Shown: positions 16,263-24,691, numbered from the stretch's first letter. The stretch is 64,000 bases of DNA from Aeromicrobium erythreum (GCF_001509405.1 NZ_CP011502.1:434001-498000); one strand, 5' to 3'. Made by a program: numbers and translations. The notes: generated by a model not told the origin, from the letters alone.

Positions 16263-17041
16263 CCCGTCGCGCCTCCCGCGCGCGGTCGGTGCTGGCCGCC
16301 GCGGCCCTGGTCCTCCTCGCCGGCCTGTGCCTGACGGGCTGCTCAGGTCGCGACGACGACGCGGCGCGGGAGCGCCACCCTGTACCGAAGGCCGACGCGT
16401 CCACCGCGTCACGGGAAGCGACACCGTCGGCGAGCGCCATGACCGACCCCCACGTGGGTGCCGCGCTCGAGCGGCTCCGCGCGGCGTCGCGAGCCGCGCA
16501 CGTGGCCGGTGCGACGAGGATGACCGGCAGCAGCAGCACCGCGGGGGAGCGCGGGACGGTGCGGGCCACGGGTGACCTGCGCAGCGGCGCCTGGGAGGCG
16601 ACCGTCCGGGCACCGCGGACCCGGCTCGAGGTGCGCAGCCGCTACAACACCACGTGGGTGCACGCCGACCGCACGTTCTGGTTGCGCAGCGGGTACACGC
16701 CGGCGTCCGCTCGCGCCGGCGCCCGTGGCTGGGTGCTGATGGAGCGGTCGGCCGGGGACCGGCTCCGCGACCAGCTCGACCCGGGCCGGGTCCTCGGCCG
16801 CGCCGCCGCACTGCGCCCCGCCGACGTCGCCCGGGTCCGCGCGGACGAGGACCGGTACGAGGTGGTCCTCGACGACGACTCCGGCGCCCGCACGACGTTC
16901 GTCGTGACGCGCCGGGGGACCCCCGTTCTGCGGTCCGTGCGTCTCAGGGGTGAGGGGGTCCGCGCCGACTTCGACCTGCGGCTCCTCCGCGAGCCGGTGG
17001 TGGTGGCGACGCCCCGACCCGACGAGGTGGTGCGACCGTGA
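16259..17041 (+). CDS. Lipoprotein, possible LppX/LprG-like fold
   Basis: 260 residues with a lipoprotein signal ending in the lipobox LTGC (cysteine about residue 28). The mature part, after a Ser/Thr-rich linker, contains beta-rich segments (GTVRATGDLRSGAWEATVRA, RSRYNTTWVHADRTFWLRSG) resembling actinobacterial lipoproteins with a half-barrel fold, but I cannot assign the family firmly. It starts inside the stop of the HTTM gene and overlaps the next lipoprotein start by 4 bp. Likely outer face of the membrane; function unknown. Confidence 0.8.
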   Translation: MTRRASRARSVLAAAALVLLAGLCLTGCSGRDDDAARERHPVPKADASTASREATPSASAMTDPHVGAALERLRAASRAAHVAGATRMTGSSSTAGERGTVRATGDLRSGAWEATVRAPRTRLEVRSRYNTTWVHADRTFWLRSGYTPASARAGARGWVLMERSAGDRLRDQLDPGRVLGRAAALRPADVARVRADEDRYEVVLDDDSGARTTFVVTRRGTPVLRSVRLRGEGVRADFDLRLLREPVVVATPRPDEVVRP

Positions 17042-17583
17042 GCCGCGACGACGCGGGGGCCCCGGGCCGGGCGGCACGTGCCGTCGTGCTCGTCATCGCC
17101 GTGCTCGCCGTCGTGGTCCTCTTGGCCGGGTGCGGCGGTGACCGCGAGCCTGCTCCGCGGCCCACGGCACGGGCGACCTTGAGCATCGCGCTGACGGACT
17201 ACTGCGGGACGCTCGAGAGCCTGCGCGCCGCGAACGCCCACCCGCCGCCGGCGCGGGAGGTGGCCCGCACCCTCGGCCAGCGACTCCAGGTGCTCGAGCG
17301 CACGTACGACCACCTGGCGCGCCTGGAGACCGACCGGACGAGCGAGGCGGCCTACCGTGCCGTCACGCGCGACCTGGGCGCCGCGCGCGGGGCCCTCGAG
17401 AGCGCAGGAGGCGACCTCTCGAACGAAGGTGTGCTGCTCGCGCTCGCGCAGATGCGGGACACCCTCGCGCGGTCGTTCGCGACCCTCGACCCGCGCCTGC
17501 GTCGACGCTGCGGGATCACCGCCGAGGAGCTGGCCGGCACGCCGCTCGACCCGCCGACCACCCCGGGGTCCGGCCGCGCATGA
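17038..17583 (+). CDS. Small lipoprotein of unknown function
   Basis: 181 residues from a GTG start. A long hydrophobic signal (residues 14-30) ends in the lipobox LLAGC. The mature part is mostly helical (about 50-160) with two or three cysteines (YCGTLESL, RRRCGI) that could form a disulfide. No family recognised. It is last in the DUF5819-HTTM operon, joined by a 4-bp GTGA overlap, so it probably works with those membrane proteins. Confidence 0.78.
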   Translation: MSRDDAGAPGRAARAVVLVIAVLAVVVLLAGCGGDREPAPRPTARATLSIALTDYCGTLESLRAANAHPPPAREVARTLGQRLQVLERTYDHLARLETDRTSEAAYRAVTRDLGAARGALESAGGDLSNEGVLLALAQMRDTLARSFATLDPRLRRRCGITAEELAGTPLDPPTTPGSGRA

Positions 17584-17659
17584 CGCCCCGTGCCCCGTCT
17601 CGGATACCGTGGGTCTCTCAACTGCCGCCTCCCACGCGGCCGAGGCGGAAGGTGGTCAC

Positions 17660-18916
17660 GTGCGCGTCGCCCTGTTGTCGTACCGCAGCAAGCAGCACGT
17701 GGGTGGCCAGGGCGTCTACGTCGAGCACCTCAGCCGCGGCCTCGTCGAGGCGGGCCACGACGTCGAGGTGATCTCCGGGCAGCCCTACCCCGTGGGCCTC
17801 GACCCCAGGGTCCGGCTCACGCGGCTGCCCAGCCTCGGCATCTACGACGAGCCCGACCCGTTCAAGCCGCCCGCGCCCTGGACCCTGCGCAGCGTCCCCG
17901 ACGTCGTCGAGTGGGTCCTCAGCGTCACCGGCGCGTTCGGCGAGCCGCTCACGTTCACGCTGCGTGCCGACCGGCACCTGCGCGAGCGCGTGGACGAGTT
18001 CGACGTCGTGCACGACAACCAGAGCCTCGGGTGGGGGCTGCTCGCGCTGCGTCGCCGGCTGCCGCTCGTGGCCACGATCCACCACCCCATCAGCCGCGAC
18101 CGCAAGGTCGAGCTCGAGGCCGCCCGCGGCTGGCGCAAGCTCTCGGTCGCCCGCTGGTACTCCTTCGTCGGCATGCAGGCCCGGGTGGCCCGACGGCTGC
18201 CGTTCGTCGTCGGCGTGTCCACCGTGGCCACCGACGACACCGTCACCGACTTCGGCATCGACCCCGAGCGCATCCGCGTGGTGCCGCTCGGCGTCGACAC
18301 CGATCTCTTCACCCCCGCCGAGGCAGCCGACCGCGTGCCCGGGCGCGTCGTCGCCGTCGCGTCGGCCGACAAGCCGCTGAAGGGCGTGGCCCACCTGCTC
18401 GACGCGCTGGCGAAGGTCCGGGTCGAGCACCCCGACGTCGAGCTCCAGCTGGTGTCGACCGTGGAGCCCGGTGGGGCCACCGACCGACGCATCGACGCGC
18501 TCGGCCTGCGTGACTGCGTGACCACGCACAGCGGCGTGGAGGCCGAGCACATCGCCGACCTGATGCGCTCGGCCGAGGTCATGTGCGTCCCCTCGCTGTA
18601 CGAGGGGTTCTCGCTGCCGACCGTCGAGGCGCTCGCCAGCGGCACCGCCGTCGTGGCCAGCCGGGCGGGCGCGATCCCCGAGGTCGTCGGCGACGGCGAG
18701 GACGGCGACCCGTGCGCCGTGCTCGTGGAGCCCGGCGACGCCGAGCAGCTCGCGGCGGCCATCTCGGCCCTCCTCGACGACCCCGACCGACGCGCCGCCC
18801 TCGGCGCTGCCGGCCGGGCCCGCGCCCTCGAGCGCTACAGCTGGACCTCGGTGGCGCGCGCCACCGCTGACGTGTACGACGAGGCGATCCGCAGGTTCGC
18901 CGGCAAGGAGCAGTGA
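17660..18916 (+). CDS. Glycosyltransferase family 4
   Basis: 418 residues, two Rossmann-like domains (GT-B). The donor-side signature is clear: VVPLGVDTDLFTPAE, MCVPSLYEGFSLPTVEALAS and GDAEQLAAAISALLDDP. N-terminal QGVYVEHLSRGLVEAGHDVE is typical of the acceptor domain. GTG at 17660 lies 7 bases after GGAAGG and starts the first strand (VRVALLSY). A TACCGT box at 17605-17610 may be the promoter. It heads a four-gene cluster with two methyltransferases and an alpha-barrel protein; the product is probably a methylated cell-envelope or secreted glycan (inference). Confidence 0.9.
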   Translation: MRVALLSYRSKQHVGGQGVYVEHLSRGLVEAGHDVEVISGQPYPVGLDPRVRLTRLPSLGIYDEPDPFKPPAPWTLRSVPDVVEWVLSVTGAFGEPLTFTLRADRHLRERVDEFDVVHDNQSLGWGLLALRRRLPLVATIHHPISRDRKVELEAARGWRKLSVARWYSFVGMQARVARRLPFVVGVSTVATDDTVTDFGIDPERIRVVPLGVDTDLFTPAEAADRVPGRVVAVASADKPLKGVAHLLDALAKVRVEHPDVELQLVSTVEPGGATDRRIDALGLRDCVTTHSGVEAEHIADLMRSAEVMCVPSLYEGFSLPTVEALASGTAVVASRAGAIPEVVGDGEDGDPCAVLVEPGDAEQLAAAISALLDDPDRRAALGAAGRARALERYSWTSVARATADVYDEAIRRFAGKEQ

Positions 18917-18917
18917 C

Positions 18918-19634
18918 GTGCTGACCGTCGACTTCGACCGCCTCCGCGTGGGCGCCCGCACCCGGTTCATCGACGTGGGTGCCGGTGCCGGCCGCCACAG
19001 CTACGAGGCCCTGCGCCGCGGCGCCGACGTGACCGCCTTCGACCTCGACGAGGTCGAGCTGAAGGGCGTCGACGAGATGTTCGAGGCGATGCGCCTCGAG
19101 GGCCAGGTGCCGGAGTCGGGCCGCGGGACCGTGCAGGCCGGCACCATCCTCGACATGCCCTACGCCGACGGCAGCTTCGACGTCGTGCTCGCCTCGGAGA
19201 TCCTCGAGCACGTCCCCGAGGACGTCCAGGCGATCAGCGAGCTCGTGCGGATCCTGGCGCCGGGCGGCACGCTCGCCGTCACCGTGCCGCGGCACTGGCC
19301 CGAGAAGGTCTGCTGGATGCTGTCGGATGAGTACCACGCCAACGAGGGCGGCCACATCCGCATCTACAAGGCCAGCGAGCTCGACGCGAAGCTGCGCGCC
19401 GAGGGCCTGGTGCACACGCACACCCACCACGCGCACGGCCTGCACGCGCCGTACTGGTGGATCAAGTGCGCCGTCGGCGTCGAGCGCGACCAGCACCCCG
19501 CCGTCCGCGCCTACCACCGGCTGCTGGTGTGGGACATGATGAAGGCGCCCCGCACCACCCGCGTGGCCGAGAAGGCGCTCAACCCGCTGCTCGGCAAGAG
19601 CGTCGCGCTGTACTACACCAAGCCGCTCGCCTGA
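18918..19634 (+). CDS. Class I SAM-dependent methyltransferase
   Basis: 238 residues, Rossmann methyltransferase (Methyltransf_11 type). Motif I is FIDVGAGAGRHSYEAL (about 17-32), the acidic residue after strand 2 is in TAFDLDEVEL, and motif IV-V is FDVVLASEILEHVPED. The GTG start follows the glycosyltransferase stop by 1 bp. The C-terminal segment HGLHAPYWWIKCAVGVERD is conserved in proteins of this kind of cluster as far as I recall. It probably methylates an intermediate of the neighbouring glycosyltransferase. Confidence 0.87.
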   Translation: MLTVDFDRLRVGARTRFIDVGAGAGRHSYEALRRGADVTAFDLDEVELKGVDEMFEAMRLEGQVPESGRGTVQAGTILDMPYADGSFDVVLASEILEHVPEDVQAISELVRILAPGGTLAVTVPRHWPEKVCWMLSDEYHANEGGHIRIYKASELDAKLRAEGLVHTHTHHAHGLHAPYWWIKCAVGVERDQHPAVRAYHRLLVWDMMKAPRTTRVAEKALNPLLGKSVALYYTKPLA

Positions 19635-19635
19635 C

Positions 19636-20721
19636 GTGACGCTCCCGACCACCCGCTGGGGGCCGCTCCCGCCGGCGGGGACCGCGCTCGCCCTGCCGGG
19701 CGTGCTCGACGCCGCGCAGGTGCAGGCCACCGCCGACACCATCGTCGCCGTGCAGCGGCCGGACGGGTCGATCCCCTGGTTCGAGGGCCACCACCTCGAC
19801 CCGTGGGACCACCTGCAGGCCGCGATGGGCCTGGCCGTCGCCGGACGTCGCGACGAGGCCGAGGCGGCGTACGCGTGGAGCCGCACCGCGCAGCGACCCG
19901 ACGGGTCGTTCGCCACCGAGTACGTCGACGGTGTGGTCACGGTGCCCGCCACCGACGCGAACTTCACCGCCTACGTCGCCACCGCGGCCTGGCACCACTG
20001 GCGCCTCACCGGCGACGTCGCGTTCGTCGAGGCGATGTGGCCGACGGTGCGCGCCGCACTCGACGTCGTGCTCGAGCTGCAGGAGCCGGCCGGTCCGGTG
20101 CGCTGGTCGCGGGGAGCCGAGGGCGACGTCGCCGACGAGGCGCTCGTGACCGGCAACGCCAGCATCCACCTGAGCCTGCGCTGCGGGGTCGCGCTGGCCG
20201 CGGTCGTCGGCGAGGACGTGCCGGGCTGGCGTGACGCCGCCGTGCGGCTGCGTCGGGCGCTCGACCACGAGCCGCACCGCTTCGCCGACAAGGCCCGCTT
20301 CTCGATGGACTGGTACTACCCCGTGCTCGGCGGTGCCCTGCCCGACGCCGTCGCGGCGGCGCGCCTGGACGCCCGCTGGGACGACTTCGTCGTGCCCGGC
20401 TTCGGCGCCCGCTGCGTCGACGACAGCCCGTGGGTCACCGGGGGGGAGACCTGCGAGCTGGTGCTCGCGCTCGACGCCGTCGGTCGCGACGACGACGCGC
20501 GCCGCATCCTCGGCGAGATCCAGGTGCTGCGCCGCGACGACGCGACCTACTGGACCGGCTACGTCTACCCGGACCAGACGTACTGGCCGGTCGAGCAGAC
20601 CACCTGGACCGCCGGCACCGTGCTGCTCGCGGTCGACGCCCTCACCCGCACCACGCCCGCGAACGGCCTGTTCCGCGGCGACGGCCTGCCGCTGCTGACC
20701 ACCGACGAGGAGCGCCCGTGA
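19636..20721 (+). CDS. Six-hairpin (alpha/alpha barrel) protein, often annotated prenyltransferase
   Basis: 361 residues. Regular helix-pair repeats with QRPDGSIPWFEGHHLDPWDH, QRPDGSFATEY and GGETCELVLALDAVGRDDD indicate an (alpha/alpha)6 barrel as in terpene cyclases and glycoside hydrolases. The label prenyltransferase is common for these proteins but no prenyl-binding motif is visible, so a sugar-active role is as likely. GTG start immediately follows the methyltransferase stop. Its position inside a glycosyltransferase cluster supports a glycan role. Confidence 0.8.
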   Translation: MTLPTTRWGPLPPAGTALALPGVLDAAQVQATADTIVAVQRPDGSIPWFEGHHLDPWDHLQAAMGLAVAGRRDEAEAAYAWSRTAQRPDGSFATEYVDGVVTVPATDANFTAYVATAAWHHWRLTGDVAFVEAMWPTVRAALDVVLELQEPAGPVRWSRGAEGDVADEALVTGNASIHLSLRCGVALAAVVGEDVPGWRDAAVRLRRALDHEPHRFADKARFSMDWYYPVLGGALPDAVAAARLDARWDDFVVPGFGARCVDDSPWVTGGETCELVLALDAVGRDDDARRILGEIQVLRRDDATYWTGYVYPDQTYWPVEQTTWTAGTVLLAVDALTRTTPANGLFRGDGLPLLTTDEERP

Positions 20722-21344
20722 GCGAGCTCGACCTGCCCAGTGATCTACGCGGTGTCGCCGACGACGTCCGCGGCTTCCTGCCCGACGACGAGGCCGACGC
20801 CCTGCGCGAGGCGGCCGGCGAGCACCTGCGGCCCGGGGGCGTGGCCGTCGAGATCGGGAGCTACTGCGGCAAGTCGGCCGTCCACCTCGGCCACGTCGCC
20901 CGGCTCCGGGGCGCGCGGCTGGTGACCATCGACCACCACCGCGGCTCCGAGGAGCAGCAGTCGGGGTGGGAGTACCACGACACGTCGCTGGTGGGGACCG
21001 ACGGACGCATGGAGACGTTGCCGTTCCTGCGCGAGACGCTCGCGCGGGCGGGGCTGGAGGACGTCGTCGACGTCGTCGTCGCGCGCTCGCCCGACGTCGC
21101 GTCGTGGTGGGGTCGCGAGCTCGACCTCGTCTTCGTCGACGGCGGCCACACCGACGAGCACGCGCAGGCCGACTACGACGGGTGGGCCCGGTGGGTGCGT
21201 CCCGGCGGGGCGCTCGTGATCCACGACGTCTTCCCCGACCCGGCCGACGGCGGCCAGGCGCCGTACCGGATCTACCGGCGCGCGCTCGAGGACGGCTTCG
21301 CCGAGGTCGGCCACACCGGCTCCCTGCGCGTCCTCCGCCGCTGA
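20718..21344 (+). CDS. Class I SAM-dependent methyltransferase (Methyltransf_24 type)
   Basis: 208 residues. Motif I is GVAVEIGSYCGKSAVHLGHV (about 36-55); LDLVFVDGGHTDEHAQADYD holds the metal/acid region typical of the catechol-O-methyltransferase-like and cephalosporin hydroxylase-like class, and GGALVIHDVFPDP follows. The GTG start overlaps the preceding stop by 4 bp. It is last gene of the four-gene glycan-type cluster, which ends at the inverted repeat 21361-21423. Confidence 0.87.
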   Translation: MSELDLPSDLRGVADDVRGFLPDDEADALREAAGEHLRPGGVAVEIGSYCGKSAVHLGHVARLRGARLVTIDHHRGSEEQQSGWEYHDTSLVGTDGRMETLPFLRETLARAGLEDVVDVVVARSPDVASWWGRELDLVFVDGGHTDEHAQADYDGWARWVRPGGALVIHDVFPDPADGGQAPYRIYRRALEDGFAEVGHTGSLRVLRR

Positions 21345-21360
21345 CCCCGTCCCCCACCCC

Positions 21361-21423
21361 CGCTGAGTGTGACGTTTGGGGCCCAGATCACCGCGATCTG
21401 GGCCCCAAACGTCACACTCAGCG
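21361..21423. repeat. Family B repeat, copy 1: perfect 63-bp inverted repeat
   Basis: Two perfect 29-base arms (21361-21389, 21395-21423) around the loop ACCGC. It lies between convergent genes, so it can act as a terminator in both directions. The ATPase stop codon (21418-21420) is inside the right arm. A diverged 63-bp copy with the same arm and loop lengths is at 54380-54442. Confidence 0.93.
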
Positions 21424-23154
21424 AGGGAGGGGCGGCTCGAGGAGGGCGTTGAGGCGGTCGATGAGCTGCTGGAAACGCTGCTTGGTGTCGGCGTCGACGC
21501 TCTCGAGGACCCGCGACCGCTCGCGCAGGAGGTGGGCGGCGGGCTGGAAGCGGTCGAAGCGGTGGCCCAGCACCGTCTCGGCCTGGTGGACGATGCGCCG
21601 ACGTGGCGGGGTGCGCAGGAACCGCTTCCCGACGAGCCTGCGGTGCGAGACCACCGGACCCCCGGACTCCGCCAGGAGCCGCAGGTACCACTCGGCGTCG
21701 AACAGGTCCTCGAGGTCGGCGTCGAGCGTGCCGGTGAGGTCGGTGAGCGGCACGAGGTGGTCGGCCGAGATCGCCCCGCGGTTCACGAGCTCCTCGACCG
21801 CGCCGCGCGACCCGGCCGGACCGTCCATCAGCACCGTCGCCGACGTCGCGGTGGTGCCGAGCAGCGCGAGCGTCGTCGGCAGGCCCGACGCGCCGCCCAT
21901 CGGGGTCACCGTCCAGCGCGGGTCGAGCGCGCGGCCGCCCTCGGACCGCAGCAGGTCGCCCATGACCGTCAGGTAGGTGACGTCGGAGGGCGACGACACG
22001 AGCAGCTGGTGCGGGCTGCTGACCAGCGTGCGGGCGAGGTCGGCGCCGAGCGCGGCCAGCAGCGGCACCGTCGTCTCCGAGCCCGCGCTCCACAGCTCGG
22101 AGCTGACGGTGGTGCCGCGGTCGCCGACGTTCTCCAGCACCCGGCACCGGGAGAGTCGCCCCGCGTCGACGAGGTACGGCGAGTGCGTCGAGTACACGAC
22201 CTGGTGGTGGGGCTCGAGCTGCTCCTTCAGGTAGCGCAGCAGGTCGCCCTGGGCATTCGCGTGCAGGTTCATGCCCGGCTCGTCGAGCAGCACGACCCGG
22301 CGCTCCTGCTCCGCGAACTCCGAGAAGGCGGCGAGGAAGGAGAAGAACCAGAGGAACCCGCTCGAGCGCTCGGCGACGTTGAGGCTCACGCCCCGGCGCT
22401 CGTCGCGTACCCGGACGTGCAGCCACGGCTCCGGCGACGCCAGGCCGACCGTCTCCAGGTCGAGCTCGACGGACAGGTCGCGGTTCTGGCTCCAGTAGGC
22501 GAGCAGCTGGTCGGTCAGGCGCGTCGCAGCGGCCGCGAGCGCCGCCTCGTGCTCCTCGTGGTCGTCGGCGCCGAACGACGCGTCGGCGATGCCCGCGAGC
22601 CGCAGCAGGGCTAGGGCCGTGCGCTCCGACGGGTAGAGGTCCGCCGCGTCGAGCTCCTGCAGGCGACGGATCGAGACGCTGCCCGGCAGCACGTTGTGGT
22701 CGTCGAAGTACTGGAAGCCCGGCAGCATCGACGTGAGGTCGGCGAGCGTCCGCGGCGAGACGTTGAGGGGCGTGCCGTCCTCGTCGACCGCCCAGTGCAG
22801 TGCGTCGTCGCCGTAGCGCCGGCTCACGTACAGCGGTGTCGTCGGCAGACGCTCGCCGCTGCGCTCCAGACGCTGACGGTCGGCGTAGTCGAGCTCGACC
22901 TCCAGCGTCACCGGCCGGACGTCGTCGATCCGGTCGCGGTCGGGCCCGAGGTCTCGGCGCGGGTAGTCGCGGCGCGCCGCGAACGCTGTCGGGTGGCCGC
23001 TCGGCAGCGGGTTGGCGCGGTACAGGGCCTGCAGCATGGCGGTCTTGCCCGACTCGTTCTTGCCGACGAGCGTGGTGAGGCCCTCGTCGAGCGCCAGCCG
23101 GCCCGAGTCCTGCACCGACATGACCTTGCGGACGCGCGCAGCGACCAGTCGCAT
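21418..23154 (-). CDS. AAA ATPase, OLD-family-like with degenerate TOPRIM
   Basis: 578 residues. Walker A is GKNESGKTAM (about 32-41), the ABC-type signature region is LNVAERSSGFLWFFSFL and Walker B is VVLLDEPGMNLH, followed by the H-loop VYSTHSPYLV. This is the SMC/OLD ATPase architecture. The following TOPRIM-like segment reads SSPSDVTYL where active OLD nucleases have a glutamate, and MDGPAG where a DxD is expected, so nuclease activity looks lost. ATG at 23154 follows GGGAGG by 8 bases; longer frames are not coding. OLD proteins act in phage exclusion or DNA repair; no partner gene such as gajB is adjacent, so the role is open. Confidence 0.83.
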   Translation of the reverse strand: MRLVAARVRKVMSVQDSGRLALDEGLTTLVGKNESGKTAMLQALYRANPLPSGHPTAFAARRDYPRRDLGPDRDRIDDVRPVTLEVELDYADRQRLERSGERLPTTPLYVSRRYGDDALHWAVDEDGTPLNVSPRTLADLTSMLPGFQYFDDHNVLPGSVSIRRLQELDAADLYPSERTALALLRLAGIADASFGADDHEEHEAALAAAATRLTDQLLAYWSQNRDLSVELDLETVGLASPEPWLHVRVRDERRGVSLNVAERSSGFLWFFSFLAAFSEFAEQERRVVLLDEPGMNLHANAQGDLLRYLKEQLEPHHQVVYSTHSPYLVDAGRLSRCRVLENVGDRGTTVSSELWSAGSETTVPLLAALGADLARTLVSSPHQLLVSSPSDVTYLTVMGDLLRSEGGRALDPRWTVTPMGGASGLPTTLALLGTTATSATVLMDGPAGSRGAVEELVNRGAISADHLVPLTDLTGTLDADLEDLFDAEWYLRLLAESGGPVVSHRRLVGKRFLRTPPRRRIVHQAETVLGHRFDRFQPAAHLLRERSRVLESVDADTKQRFQQLIDRLNALLEPPLPR

Positions 23155-23247
23155 GCCTCGAACCTCCCTGGGTGGTGCCGGCGGGACACAGGTTACTGGG
23201 CGAGGGCCCGTGCGGGTGGGGTGTCCGCGAGGTCGACGCGATCTCCG

Positions 23248-23253
23248 TAGCCT
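23248..23253 (+). promoter_or_regulatory. -10 box TAGCCT for the TauE gene (leaderless type)
   Basis: TAGCCT ends 6 bases before the GTG at 23260 and there is no ribosome binding site. Confidence 0.5.
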
Positions 23254-23259
23254 GGCGCG

Positions 23260-24045
23260 GTGGACGACGTGACCGTAGGGGTGCTGCTGTTCCTCGCCGC
23301 CGCGGCCTTCGTCGCGGGGTGGGTCGACGCGGTCGTGGGCGGTGGAGGGCTGGTGCAGCTCCCCGCGCTGCTCGTGGCGTTCCCCCAGGCGGCGCCGGTG
23401 CAGCTGCTCGCGACGAACAAGGTCGGGTCGATCGCCGGCACCACGACGTCGAGCCTGACCTACCTGCGCCGCGTGCGGCTCGACCTGCGCACGGCCGCAC
23501 CGCTGGCCGCGGCGGCGTTCGTCGGGTCGCTGCTGGGCGCGGTCGTGGCGTCGTGGATCCCGCGGGCGGCGTTCAACCCGGTGATCCTGGTGGTGCTCGT
23601 CGCCGTCGGCCTGTTCACCGTGCTGCGACCCGAGCTCGGCCAGGTGGCCGCGCTGCGCTTCGACGGGCGTCGCCACTACGCGGCAGCGCTGTGCATCGGT
23701 GCCGCGGTCGGCTTCTACGACGGGGCGCTCGGGCCGGGGACGGGCTCGTTCTTCGTGTTCGCGCTGGTGGGGGTGCTGGGCTACGGGTTCCTCGAGGCCA
23801 GCGGGAAGGCGAAGCTGGCGAACTTCGCGACCAACCTCGCCGCCCTGGTCGTGTTCGTGCCGCAGGGTGTCGTGATGTGGCAGGTGGCCGCGGTGCTGGC
23901 GGTGAGCAACGTGGCCGGCGGCTACCTGGGTGCCCGACTGGCGGTGGCGCGCGGCAGCCGCTTCGTGCGGGCGGTGTTCGTGGTGGTCGTGTGCGCCTTC
24001 ACGCTGCGCATCGGGTGGGACACCTGGCAGCAGCTCGTCGCGTGA
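23260..24045 (+). CDS. Sulfite exporter TauE/SafE family permease
   Basis: 261 residues with about eight membrane helices. The family repeat is visible twice: GWVDAVVGGGGLVQLPALL near the N-terminus and GFYDGALGPGTGSFFVFAL at mid-protein, each with the glycine-rich loop. Members export sulfite, sulfoacetate or related anions. Start is GTG at 23260 on the leaderless -10 spacing. It is a single gene, divergent from the ATPase; substrate cannot be read from the context. Confidence 0.9.
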   Translation: MDDVTVGVLLFLAAAAFVAGWVDAVVGGGGLVQLPALLVAFPQAAPVQLLATNKVGSIAGTTTSSLTYLRRVRLDLRTAAPLAAAAFVGSLLGAVVASWIPRAAFNPVILVVLVAVGLFTVLRPELGQVAALRFDGRRHYAAALCIGAAVGFYDGALGPGTGSFFVFALVGVLGYGFLEASGKAKLANFATNLAALVVFVPQGVVMWQVAAVLAVSNVAGGYLGARLAVARGSRFVRAVFVVVVCAFTLRIGWDTWQQLVA

Positions 24046-24210
24046 CATCGCCTGACGTTGTGTGACGTCGTGGGTGCGGTCGCGAGCTGCTGCTGCGCTG
24101 CCTGCGAGGGTCTTCGGTTGCTGGTGCGCTGCCTCGGCTCGCGCTGGAAGTGGCCCTCGAGGGGGCCCGGCCGGGCGGGGCGTCGGGTCGGATCTCGGGG
24201 TGCGGCCTGG

Positions 24211-24337
24211 GTGGGCGGTAGGTGGCGCGCGTATCCCCACACCGGGAGGTAGGTGAGGCGCGGAAAGCGAGCTCGTATGCGCGCGTCACCTACCGCCCAC
24301 GCCCCAGGAAGCGCGCGTCACCTACCTCCCACACGCC
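24211..24337. repeat. Family C repeats: four GGTAGGTG units, two per strand
   Basis: The 303-bp gap 24046-24348 holds two interleaved inverted repeats. One pairs 24211-24236 with 24275-24300 (23 of 26 bases); the other pairs about 24239-24264 with 24311-24337. All four copies share GGTAGGTG followed by a CGCGC-rich tail, in the order ++--. Nothing else is recognisable in this gap. Confidence 0.8.
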
Positions 24338-24348
24338 AGGCGGCTGCG

Positions 24349-24471
24349 TCAGCCCTGACGGGCCTTGAGGCGAGGGTTCTGCTTGTTGATGACGTAGGTG
24401 CGGCCGCGACGGCGGACGACCTGCGAGCCGGGCTGGTTCTTCAACGAGCGCAGCGAGTTGCGGACCTTCAT
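24349..24471 (-). CDS. rpmJ: Alternative 50S ribosomal protein L36 (cysteine-free)
   Basis: 40 residues ([20 protein letters not shown] then [20 protein letters not shown]). It matches the zinc-independent bL36 form: standard bL36 has a CxxC...C...H zinc ribbon, here absent. It is last in the leftward operon L31B-CobW-L32-L36. Cells substitute such C-minus paralogs under zinc limitation to free ribosomal zinc. Ribosome site GGAGGAACC precedes the ATG. Confidence 0.95.
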   Translation of the reverse strand: MKVRNSLRSLKNQPGSQVVRRRGRTYVINKQNPRLKARQG

Positions 24472-24517
24472 GGTTCCTCCTGGGATCGGGCGTGGGTGGG
24501 GTCGGGCGGCGAGGTGC

Positions 24518-24682
24518 TCAGACGTCGACGAGGCCGCGGTGCACGGCCTTGACGAGCCGCCGCGGGACGTGGACGGTGCGGCCGTCGACGGTCACCGGCA
24601 CGAGGTCGGGCCGGGTGGCCTTCCACTGCGAGCGGCGGTGGCGGGTGTTGCTGCGTGAGGTCTTGCGCTTCGGGACTGCCAT
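24518..24682 (-). CDS. rpmF: Alternative 50S ribosomal protein L32 (cysteine-free)
   Basis: 54 residues beginning [20 protein letters not shown], the universal bL32 N-terminus. The zinc-binding cysteines of the standard form are absent. It starts 9 bp after the CobW-like stop, with GAGGAACC before ATG, and precedes L36. As part of the C-minus set it would replace the zinc form under zinc starvation. Confidence 0.95.
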   Translation of the reverse strand: MAVPKRKTSRSNTRHRRSQWKATRPDLVPVTVDGRTVHVPRRLVKAVHRGLVDV

Positions 24683-24691
24683 GGTTCCTCC

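Noticed and set aside
21361..21423. Perfect inverted repeat as the end of an insertion sequence
   Set aside because: No transposase, no target duplication; both flanking genes are intact.
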